Below are positions 54,966 through 64,000 of a stretch of 64,000 nt of DNA, piece after piece (within the stretch, counting starts at the first letter, position 1; every line of letters begins with the position of its first letter). The notes under the pieces were generated by a model. That model saw only the letters and a program-made list of their open reading frames with translations, was not told the origin of the DNA and did not search any database. The position numbers were made by a program, and so were the translations under genes. Source of the DNA: Wyeomyia smithii (Eukaryota; Arthropoda; Insecta; Diptera; Culicidae); contig NC_073696.1 in assembly GCF_029784165.1 (NCBI RefSeq), positions 109,484,665 through 109,548,664 on the forward strand, written 5' to 3'.

Positions 54966-55695
54966 CTGCCGCTCATAGCATGTCCGTCCCATTTGCTTTT
55001 TTTGCGAAATTTGATTAAAATTTGTTAAAAATCATAAGCTGGGACTCACATGCGATTACTTTTACGGTACGCAGCCAGAATGATAGCAAGTCAGTCCCAT
55101 AGCCAGCTACGGCCGGTGATGAAAAACAAACTACTGCAAATCGATGGCGGTGTTATAGCTTGCGTTCAGAATGAATCTACACTGGTCAATTCATAAATGA
55201 CCTTCTCTCGTGCTTCATTAAACAAGTTTTTCGTGAGAAGCATAACACAATGTACCAACTGTGCCGCTCAAAATAAAATAAGATTTTGTTTTTACATTTG
55301 ATACTACTGATAAATTCAAAATCAGTTCAGGTGTAGGAACTTGTTCTAAATTTCCCTGAGAGCGGTCGCACGTTCGTGACGGCGGACAGAAGCAAATATG
55401 AAAGAACACCTAGCTTAGGAAAATGTTTGTTCCGTTAAAAAACAGCTAAGCAGCGTACCAAAGTATTTGGTAATTCTTCAAAACGAAATTCACGGCAATA
55501 TTTAAATTCTTAAATAAATGTTTACATAAAATACGGATAAAATACGAAAAGTAGTATTTACTAAAGAATGCTTTAACTAACAATACAGTGACACACCTAA
55601 AGCGTTCACTGTCAACAAACAACAGCTGAAAACTTTGTACTATCAGCTAGAGCCACACGATGTAGAACGCGTAAAATTCAATCAAACCTCCTATC

Positions 55696-56661
55696 CAGAG
55701 CCGAATTTAAGGGGGGGCCCAGGGGGCCCGGGCCCCGGGCCCCCACATTTTTGGGGCCCCCACAAAACGAGAAAAAGTTCTTTTCTCTATCAAAAATGAG
55801 ATTCAATCAAAAGTTCAATTTACAGTAAGAAAATTTGAACAGACCATTTCAATCTGAAACTTTCCTTCAGTGTTATTTTTTCGCGAGCGCCAATATCACA
55901 ACCACATCCATAAGATTTCACCTTCGATTCTCTTGGAATGACACACATTAACACACCATTTGAATCGAACCAGCGCGCATGGGAAATCAAGCAGGAAAGA
56001 AGATAATCCACAAGTTTTTTTAATACATTGCTGTTGATTCCGAAAATAAGTTTACCTGTCCGAATCAGGGATACTAGATTTGCGTTGCAAAATGCAGATT
56101 TTCAGAGTCCGTGTGCAGATTTTATTGACCTGCAGAAGTGTGTAGTTTTTTCCTAGGTTCTGTAGATTATTGCCAGCGTAGCCTTATATTTGCGCAGTCT
56201 TTCTCAAATTGTGTGCAAATTTTTGCTTGCGGATCGCATTTTTTTCGAATTGCGGTAGGTTTTTATTTTTCAGATATCAAGAAAAAAATTCCGGATTTCG
56301 AGCAGTTGCATACATTTATTTATTTGAGCCTAATGATCTCGAACGCAACTGGAGAAAGGTCTTTATCGAAGATGAAACTGATTGAAAATAGGTTGCGTAC
56401 GACTATGAAGAGTGAAAGGCTGTCAAACTTAGCATTGTTAAGTTGAGAGTACAATATACTGAAGGAGCTGAATGTTGATTATTCAATCAATAAGTTCTCT
56501 GCAAAAAAAACTCGTAAGAAAAAATTCTAGCAAATTTTTGGTAACTTCTCAATGAGAAATAAGTGTTTTTAACTCGTACGATAAAAAAACGGGTTTGTTT
56601 TATTCTGGGGCCCCCACTGTAAACTGGGCCCCGGGCCCCCACAATCGTAAATCCGGCTCTG
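55696..56661 (+). mobile_element. hAT element, internally deleted (966 bp)
   Basis: Ends CAGAGCCGAATTTA and the inverted TAAATCCGGCTCTG are followed inward by GC-rich GGGCCCGGGCCCC tracts on both sides. The 8-bp target duplication CTCCTATC is exact (55688-55695 and 56662-56669). Confidence 0.95.
56278..56446 (+). pseudogene. hAT transposase C-terminal dimerisation domain, remnant
   Basis: FEQLHTFIYLSLMISNATGE, RSLSKMKLIENRLRTTM and SERLSNLALLS match the C-terminal dimerisation region of hAT transposases of the type found in zinc-finger MYM-like proteins. Only this end of the transposase remains; the BED zinc finger and catalytic core are missing. Confidence 0.85.
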
Positions 56662-56966
56662 CTCCTATCGAATATCACTTGGTACATCCAATTCTAATCC
56701 TGAAGACCATAAGTTGTGGTAAATATCACGTTTTTCATAATCGTTATTGGCTGCGGGGTTAAATAGCAAAGGTTTTTTCAAAGGGACCGACTTGCGATCA
56801 CTTTTGCTATGGGACAAACCGACTTGCTATTTTTTTCATAGTTCCTCAGAACGAAGTATTCAATAATATTTGTTTTATCGAAAGTAGATATAAAAAGAAA
56901 TTGATTCCATAAATAAACTCAAAATTGATAAAAATGCAATTGGGACGGACTTGCCATGAGCGGCAG

Positions 56967-57350
56967 AAAACTTCTTTCCATACTGACCTTCGTAAATTTT
57001 AAGCACCAATAACACGTTATACCTTCGAATAACTTGTTTGAGGAGATGATAAGGTCGATGAAGAGGATGAGAGGATAAAAAACGTTCGGACAATGGCAGA
57101 AATGATCAAAAATTGCTGGTCGCAGTGGGGTTAATACAAAAAAAACTTATATTCAAAACGTTTTATAACTCATGTATACCAACAGCATGCAACTCAAGAA
57201 AGCAATTCCATGGAGAGCAAAAAATTGAATGGATTTTTGCCTTTCTCCTAGAAAGGTATCGCAATCACTTGCAAAACCGAAAGTATAAAAGTGCTCCAAA
57301 AAGCCGAATGGCATATATCACTCGACTCAGCTCGACGAGCTGAGCATTTT
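56967..57350. other. Unassigned spacer
   Basis: No gene or repeat recognised. Confidence 0.4.
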
Positions 57351-57402
57351 CTGTATGTATGTGTGTGTGTATGTGTGTGTGTATGCGTGTGTGTGTACGT
57401 GC
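57351..57402. repeat. GT-rich microsatellite
   Basis: GTATGTATGTGTGTGTGTAT-type run with ATG and GCG interruptions. Confidence 0.9.
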
Positions 57403-57404
57403 AG

Positions 57405-58180
57405 ATTTTTATTCTCACTCACTTTTCTCGGAGATGGCTGGACCAATTTTCATGAAATAAATTGCAAATGAAAGGACTCGTTGTCCCATAAGACCCTATC
57501 AAATTTCACTGTAATCGGATTTTTAGTTTAGAGGTTATGGTTCAAAATGTAAAAATCATGAAACATCATTATCTCGAAAACTACACAACCGATTTGAACA
57601 AAATTGATTTCAAATGAACGGGCTACCTGAAATACCCTTAACTTTTGAATTTCATAAAGATTGAACTTGTGGTTCAAAAGTTATAACACGAAGCGTGTTT
57701 TGAAGACTACTTAATCTCACTCATGTTTCTCAGAGATGGCTGGACCGATTTTCATAAAATCAGTGTCAAATGGTCTAGTTGCCCCATAAGATCCAATTGA
57801 TTTGTTTTGCAATCAGACTATTACTTTTCCTGTTATGTTAAAAAATGTGAAATCCAGCTATGAAAAGGAACATATTCCGAAGACTGCTTGAGCTCACTCA
57901 CTTTTCTCAGTGATGGCTGACCCGATTTCTACAAAATTAGTGTCAACTAATAAGTCTAGCTGCCTCGTAACACCCTATTGAATTTTACCGTAATCGGACT
58001 GTAACTTCGTCTGTAAAGTACCGAAATGTGAAAATCACGGAACTTCATTATCTCAGAAACTACACAACCGATTTGATCAATATTATTATCAGATGAGCGG
58101 GCTAGTTAAGGGTTAACTGATGAATTATGATTGAACACGTGGTTTCAAAGTTTGGCTTCCTTATACGTTCCCATTTCATT
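57405..58180. repeat. Degenerate direct repeats, 'CTCACTCACTTTTCTC' type
   Basis: The phrase CTCACTCACTTTTCTC with GAGATGGCTGGACC recurs near 57412, 57716 and 57893. The phrase CATTATCTCGAAAACTACAC near 57567 recurs in changed form near 58047. Divergent tandem units of about 180-300 bp; no coding. Confidence 0.7.
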
Positions 58181-58609
58181 TGATTATAAGTGAACTTAAG
58201 CCACCGTTATGTATTAAATTGTTTATAAAACAACGAAAGTCTATTACTTCAAAGATTACACGACTTATTTGAACATAACTAGTGTCATACAAACAAGCCA
58301 TCTCTCAAACTTACAAATAACAAACTTCATAACAATTTGATATGTGGCTCAAAAGTTATGGAAAGAAAAGAAATTCAAATGCTATTTAAAACTAAACCTG
58401 CTATGATTGATATATGTGGTCTCAACATAATTGAAATGTGGTTTTGTACTATTTGGACGTACCAAATTCATTGATTCCTTGCGATATGTTTAAAGTCTGC
58501 AAATGCACGACGAATCGGCCATAGGATATGATCAAAGTCAAAAGACAAATCGTTTGAAATGATTGGTTTTATCGAAATGACAAAATCTTCGACTTTTGGC
58601 TTTTGGCGC

Positions 58610-59530
58610 CCTAATTCTGAATATATTTATATTGGGTGATATTCGGTCATTTTCAGCAAATTTTCTGGCATCAATCTGACACCGGAAATACTCATATTGG
58701 GAGGTATTTAGTTATTATGGTTGTTTTCCAGAAAATAACAGTGGTCGTCTTTAAATTCAAAATGGTGTCAAGGGTCAATGTTTGGTTTCTATACATCATC
58801 TCGATTACGGAAATATCCATGTTGAGTATTATTTGATCATTTTCGACTGTTTCCTATAAGTTGCCATTTAGCGATTCAAAATGGTGCCTGAGGTCAATTG
58901 TTAGCTCATTGCATCATTCTGGTTCCAGAGATACTCATATTGGATGGTATTTGGTTATTTTAGGCTGTTTTTCATAAACCGGAAGTCGCCATCTTGGATT
59001 TCAAAATGGTATTTAAAATAATTTCTGGCCTCTGAGCGTCATTCTGGTTGGAGAAACACCCATATTGGGTGTAATTCGATCATTTTCGGCTGTTTTCCAG
59101 GAACCGGAAGTCGCCAACCTGGAATCCAAAATGGGGTCTGTGGTCGATTTCAGCTGCTGTGTATCATTATAGATCCGGAGATACTCATGTTAGATGGAAA
59201 TCAGCCATTTTTGGCTGTTTTCCAGAAACCACAAGTTGCCATCCTACAATTCATAATGGTGTCTGAAGTCGATTTGTGGTTCCAGTGCATCATTACGATT
59301 CCGAAAATACCCATATTAGGTGGTATTTGGTCGTTTGTCGCTGTTTTTTCCGAAACCGGAAGTCGCCATCTTAGAATTCAAAGTTGTATCTGTGGTCGAA
59401 TTTAGCTACTGTGTATCTTTCTTTATCCGGATATTATGATATTGGGTGGAAATAGTCCATTTTTGGCTGTTTTCCAGAAAGCGGAAGTTGCCATCTTACA
59501 ATCCAAAATGTTGCCTGAAGTCGATTATGG
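58610..59530. repeat. Tandem repeat with period near 124 bp, about seven units
   Basis: Each unit has a CATATTGGGTGGTATTTGGT-like start, GGCTGTTTTCCAGAAACC, GAAGTCGCCATC and TTCAAAATGGTGTCTG words. Starts lie near 58693, 58818, 58936, 59061, 59185, 59312 and 59437. Units seem to alternate between GGTATTTGG and GGAAATCAG versions. There is no coding frame through the units. Confidence 0.9.
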
Positions 59531-59960
59531 AACATATTTGTTACCACTAAAAACATTCACCTGCCAAATATGGTTCCATTTAGTTGATTAGTTCACGAGA
59601 TGTGCAGAAATTTGTGCAGAAACATGTGCTTCCATAAGAGGAAGGGGCGTCGAACCATTATGGACATATTTATTACCCTTGAAAACATCCACATGCCAAA
59701 TTCGGTTTCATTTGCTTGGTTTGTTCTTGAGTTGTGCAGAAATGTATGTTTCAGTTGTATTGGACCCCTGTCTTACAGAAGAGGGAGGGGTCTCAAACTA
59801 TCATAGGAACTTTAATCGGGACCAAAAACCCTTACATACAAATTTTCACGTCGATCGGTTCGGTAGTTTTCGAGCCTATATGGATCAAACAGACTGACAG
59901 ACCGGACTACATTTTTATATGTATAGATTACAACAACAATATTTTAGAACCTAAAGAGTG
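59531..59960. repeat. Tail of the repeat unit with 'GATCGGTTCGGTAGTTTTCG'
   Basis: TTTTCACGTCGATCGGTTCG, GGTAGTTTTCGAGCCTATAT and GACTGACAGACCGGACTACA are followed by TTTTTATATGTATAGATTA. This arrangement is common at the 3' end of dispersed insect repeats. The parent element was not identified. Confidence 0.5.
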
Positions 59961-61987
59961 AATATACATTTATTGGATTGAAGCGTTCATGTAAAACTAT
60001 TTTTACAAATAAAAGTTTGAATGAGAAAGGCTGGGTCTGACCGCTAGGTGGATTAATTTAGGTTTTTTAACATGACATGGGAAACAAACAAAATAAAATG
60101 GAAATCCGATAAACCGACTGAATGAACATCATAAGATCATTCGATCTTATTCGACTTTCGTACGAAGAATTGATTTGCACAGATTGGAAAATACTTCCTA
60201 TACTTTCGAACAAACATAATGCTGTGATATTACGAATGAGTTTAGGTTTCCTTTTTTTTTAGTATATCCACATGTTTCACGATGTTTTCATAATAATTCT
60301 TTTACAGCTTTTATTTTTATATCGTCATTCACATATCATACTGGTTTCTTCGTTACCAAACTCTTACCAAGCAACTCCTTTGACATTAGCAAATGTTTTT
60401 CATGGTTTATTTTGCAGCTGTGCTCTCACATATCACTTCATTTATGTCTGCGTACAGGTTTATTCACAGCAATTAGCAACAACATTATTTTATCTGATTG
60501 ATCGTCATCATTATTCTGTATAGGATTTTTTTTTCGTTACAACTGTAATAGCGAACGCAGCATGACCCAGATATTGTAAATCTGATCTGGATGGGAGAAT
60601 TTTACACCCTTCCTGTTTAAGCGATGGTATCTTAGCTACCGAGGATAGGAATAAGCTGACGTTATATTTATATCTTTTGATTTCCCTTGTTGGATAAATG
60701 TGTGTTTTTGTGTTGGATCTATTTTTAATAATTAATAATAATGACAATAATAATGATAATAACCATAATCAATATAGCTGAATGATCTTTTACGAGCCGT
60801 TCCCTTTTCTTTTACTATTCGGCGATCGTTCGTTATTATATATGTTTAGAAGTAGTAGATGTCTTGTTTTGGTTCATGTTTGTCATATTGTTCGGAGCAC
60901 TAAGTTGTTGGTTGATTAAATTTGCTAGTTTAATTTATGTTGCTGGATTTGCATATTTTTCTATGCAAATTATTTATTTAGAAGTAAAAATTTAAATAGA
61001 GTGTATAAAGTTTAAAACAAATGTAGGACAATGAATTAGATTAGGTCATTTCGAAACGCAGCCTCATGCGGCTATCGTTAAATGATGAGAGGTCCCAAAT
61101 AACTGCAACAAAATGCCAAGTGATTTTAAGAAGTAAAACCTACTTGAACGATATATTTTACAAGTCAGCCTTTTCGTGAAAGCTAAAAAGCCGCATCCAT
61201 TCAACAATCCTATTATATTATAACAAATTCTGCTTTAAATGGCCATTGTGTAAGTGAATTGGAATTACATAAAGAAATATTTGACGAAGAATCTTCAATG
61301 ACTTTTACAACTTCGATGCTTTCGATCAGATACTATTCAACAGGTTGAATGTTATTGATGAAAGGGTGTGGAAACCAGATAATTTCGAACTAGTCGGTGA
61401 GTACCATAACGGTAGTAAGTTTGAATTCATCGATCGATGAACCGGAAGACCGATTCGGATCCAATCCAAGAATCATATTATCGGAATCCAAGAATCTTGA
61501 AAACGAGAAAAATAATTGATTCAAAATAGCTGCAAGCGTAGCTTCCCGATAGGTATTTAGGGCCCTGTTCTCACATTCACCTCAACTAGGATGAAACAAA
61601 TTTGCTCATAATCATTCTCATAGTCACTTAGAAACTCTAGTCAGCTAGTTGACAGTAAGGAACACTGACTGCGAAAATCGCTCTGGTGAGTGATGTGATT
61701 GCGAGAGTAGGGCCCATATAATCACGAATATGAAACGATTGCGCTTAAGTTTCAAATTTTAGTTTTAAATTTAGAAAAGTTACTATTCGTAGTATACACA
61801 CATCTAACCTTTTTAAGTTACTGTTGGCTATATACTGAAATTTTCTTTGAAATAAAGCATTATTAACGAATATCTAGGATCACAGATGTAAAGAAAGTAA
61901 ATAATAAAATTCGCCCTCAACTATTATCGACGCCCCCGTGGCGACCCGTTCAACCAAAATAGCAACCGAAACGACGACCCTGTCGAT
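59961..61987. other. Unassigned 3' flank of the right-edge gene
   Basis: About 2.0 kb without a supported gene. It probably includes the 3' UTR of the minus-strand gene whose stop is at 61988-61990. TTTATT words near 60970 would be AATAAA-type signals on that strand. Confidence 0.45.
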
Positions 61988-62191
61988 TTAGTTAATGCAC
62001 TCCGCTTTTTGTTTGCCGGCAACAGCTGCTGCTACTGCTGCCGCTGCGGCTGCTGCTTGAAATCCCGGTGGCATCGGAATGCTGTACTTGTCGAAACCGG
62101 CAACTCCAAAGCTAGCACCGGTTGGAAGGTTACTCATGAAGGCGTTCTGTTCGCTGTTGAGCCAGTTGCCATTGACGTGGGAAAAGTTGAC
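61988..62191 (-). CDS. Distal terminal exon of right-edge gene (Ala-rich C-terminus)
   Basis: On the minus strand an acceptor CCATTTTAG at 62200-62192 precedes 68 codons including the TAA at 61988-61990. The reading starts VNFSHVNGNWLNSEQ, continues NAFMSNLPTGASFGVAGFD and PMPPGF, then has an alanine tract (Q followed by 14 positions of Ala with two Val), and ends KQKAECIN. The phase 0 start fits the phase 0 end of the exon at 63844-63917. Low-complexity Ala/Gln termini are common in insect transcription and RNA-binding regulators, but no domain was recognised, so no function is given. Confidence 0.75.
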   Translation of the reverse strand, partial: VNFSHVNGNWLNSEQNAFMSNLPTGASFGVAGFDKYSIPMPPGFQAAAAAAAVAAAVAGKQKAECIN

Positions 62192-63681
62192 CTAAAATGG
62201 AACCGAACACAAACGAAGATAGAGCTATAGAGATAGAAAGAAGGAATATTATGCCACGACAATGTGTGCAGGACGGACTCGGGAAAGAGGACACAGGAAA
62301 GCTGTACTTAGCGTTGCAAACTACAGAAGTCACATATTTTATTCCGTGCCAGCCGCATGTTCTGAATCATACAATAAATGTACAATATTTTCTCACAGTT
62401 TTCGGCTGAATGTTTTGTTCTTGTGCATGAAATCCATGTACAAAAAAATATGATTCCATTTTTTGTACATTAGCACATGTTTAGGCGTATATGTTCTACC
62501 AACAAACTAATTTTAAATTGTATAAATTATATGTTAACTGCAATGTTCAAATAAATGTTCGTGTTATTAAAAAATAACTATTTGTGGGTTTCAAATTGCT
62601 CAGTTCAATACGATAATGCGCCACAGAAAAATCAGTTCAAATGCGATCCCTTGCCACTAAAAAGTAAAGTAAAACATAAGGATTGGTATTTTTTAAACAT
62701 TCAGACAATTCATTTGTTTCAGTCATAAGTTTATATGCCTTGCAGCTTTTTCCTTAGCTCTAATGCTGATGGCATTTTTGAAGTAAAGAGTTATATTTAG
62801 GAACATTTTTTTGTGCAAAAACAGGAATAAATTGTCAGAATGTAAACAATCATTAGAGTTAAAGTCAATAAACTGTAAACTGTGGATTATAAACGACCAA
62901 TGTTTCAATCACCTCAGAGCTGGGATGAGTCCTCTTGTTTACTGACGTATCTAAAAAAAATATCACTTTCTAGTCTAAGATAGTAAAGAGATCAACGATC
63001 GAATAATGTATCAGCAAAAATCTATGTTTGAACCAGAGCGTTCAAGTAGAGCGGAGTTGAGTTTATTTGAATTAATAGAAATAACAAAATCATACATACA
63101 AGATAGAACAAGACAACACTTTTTGCTTTTACTATAGTATTATAATAGGAGCAAAAATTTTTGTTGTCTTGCCCAATCTAATAACGAAATCATTTTTGGA
63201 AAAACCCGAGAAATTATCCACACCATCAGCTCTATGGTGACATGAATAACTGTTGCGACATTCGCTATTCATGCAAGTGACGAAAACAACTAAACATGGT
63301 TCAACACCCTAGATGGAGACATATATAAAACAAAAAAAAATCAAAATTAAATTTTCAAAAAATCTATCAACGGAGTCATTTCCTGCCAAATGCAAATTAA
63401 CTGTGCCGATAGATAATGTTGGTTGCAATTGAAATGCTAACCCAGCCTAATAAGGCAGACGACGAGTCTCATCAAAAATGACCGCAAATTCATTCCATAA
63501 ATTTGATTTATTCCGGTTATACCCTAGTAGATTGCATATCGTGTTTATATTTTCTGTGAATTCTGACAACAAGTCTCTGTAATGATAGCGCGAATGCTTC
63601 TGTGTTTACGGGGGCATGTATGCAAAAGTAGATTTTTAGATTTTGTGCTACAGATGCACCCAAAAGTTCGCAAGACTTTCT
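62192..63681 (-). other. Intron or 3' UTR of the right-edge gene
   Basis: Intronic for the isoform that splices 63844 to 62191, or 3' UTR for the read-through isoform ending at 63682. AT-rich; open frames here have no signature and no repeat family was recognised. Confidence 0.6.
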
Positions 63682-63917
63682 TTAGGATGACAACATTCGA
63701 TAGCTCAATTTTGTAAAATAGTCGTTCATATTGCTATGAGCTTGCTGTGGCTGCTGCTGCGGCTGCTGTTGAAGTTGCTGTTGTTGCTGCTGCTGCTGAT
63801 GTTGCAACTGATGGTGATGGAGAAAAAAGTCGTCATATTTTACCTGTGCTTGCGGGTTGCTCGACGGCGGCTGGCTCATTAGATTCGATGGCAAGTTGAT
63901 GCCGTGATGCCCGAATG
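63682..63917 (-). CDS. Q-rich exon of right-edge gene, with read-through polyglutamine end
   Basis: The acceptor TTTATAG (63918-63919) opens FGHHGINLPSNLMSQPPSSN followed by PQAQ. A donor CAG|GTAAAA at 63844/63843 would end the exon in phase 0 and allow splicing to 62191. If it is not used, the frame continues for 53 codons: VKYDDFFLHHHQLQ, a run of eight Gln, QPQQQPQQAHSNMNDY, and a stop at 63682. Both outcomes are open. The read-through looks like real coding sequence (Q/H-rich, no stop), so alternative C-termini are likely. The gene extends beyond the right edge of the window. Confidence 0.65.
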
Positions 63918-63974
63918 CTATAAATACAGATTATTTAATCGGTGAGTACGGCATTTCTACGACTGGTAGCCTAC

Positions 63975-64000
63975 CTTGGCCTGGTTGCTGCATTCCCTGC
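63975..64000 (-). CDS. Partial upstream exon of right-edge gene
   Basis: The last 26 nt of an exon entering from outside the window: QGMQQPGQ plus one base, then donor G|GTAGGC at 63974. The 57-bp intron (63918-63974) ends in TTTATAG. Joining gives GQ-AFGHHG in one frame, the same Q/G/P-rich style as the next exon. Confidence 0.65.

Larger units (their letters stand above)
54966..56966. mobile_element. TIR element with nested hAT
   Basis: The left terminus CTGCCGCTCATAGCATGTCC and the inverted right terminus (GGACTTGCCATGAGCGGCAG to 56966) agree at about 26 of 29 positions. Subterminal words of the type AGTCNGTCCCATAGC recur in both orientations (about 55089 and 56794). Removing the hAT at 55696-56661 leaves about 1.03 kb with no transposase. 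Confidence 0.75.

Noticed and set aside
58610..59530. Regularly spaced repeats that might suggest a CRISPR array
   Set aside because: Units are about 124 bp, degenerate and without unique spacers, and the DNA is eukaryotic.

Overview
This is eukaryotic, insect-type DNA and looks like an intergenic, transposon-rich stretch of a culicine mosquito genome (Aedes-like). The support is short GT-AG introns, a high AT background, a tRNA-derived SINE resembling the Aedes Feilai family, DD37E Tc1/mariner elements (a class first described in mosquitoes), RTE-type non-LTR elements, and abundant MITEs and foldback repeats. The species is inferred. No rRNA, tRNA gene, CRISPR array or bacterial operon was seen.

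Only two host loci can be supported, both on the minus strand. One is a two-exon gene at 43812-44488 for a secreted DM4/DM12-family protein of 202 residues, with a 68-bp intron. Its terminal exon is present twice because a block of about 1.3 kb starting inside the intron is tandemly duplicated (41371-42653 and 42661-44018, about 99.5% identical apart from a 74-bp indel). The other is the 3' part of a gene that enters from beyond the right edge (61988-64000): two small Q/P-rich exons, then either a read-through end with a polyglutamine run or splicing to a distal Ala-rich terminal exon, both in phase.

Layout. 1-6085: MITEs, a Tc1/pogo-like TIR element, a CA-rich minisatellite and a 5'-truncated non-LTR fragment. 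6086-17235: an 11.1-kb Ty3-type LTR retrotransposon (minus strand) with 684-bp LTRs differing at about three positions, a CCAG target duplication, and one 1,545-codon gag-pol frame broken by four in-frame stops. 17245-19283: a mariner relic and a DD37E-type relic. 19355-22590: a full-length but decayed RTE element with an AAGT-type tail and an 11-bp target duplication. 24800-31100: an R1/LOA-like non-LTR element joined to RTE debris, a TIR element, and a composite MITE carrying a second MITE and a tRNA-SINE. 33598-37671: a second full-length RTE copy split by a 688-bp solo LTR. 37816-41102: a hAT-type element with an 8-bp target duplication, TATCGATA-rich subterminal ends, and two nested DNA elements, one a DD37E copy. 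46391-50875: a (TA)n tract and a MITE split by a 3.4-kb TA-flanked element. 51476-56966: Feilai-like SINE, MITE copy, RTE debris and a hAT nested in another TIR element. 57350-59960: tandem repeats with a period near 124 bp.

No operon-like co-operation between genes is seen. The window is mainly a record of nested transposition, with exact target-site duplications that allow several insertions to be ordered. The most unusual observations are the duplicated terminal exon, the uniform gag-pol frame with four stops despite near-identical LTRs, TATCGATA (DRE-type) motifs inside the hAT termini, and the two alternative C-termini of the right-edge gene.
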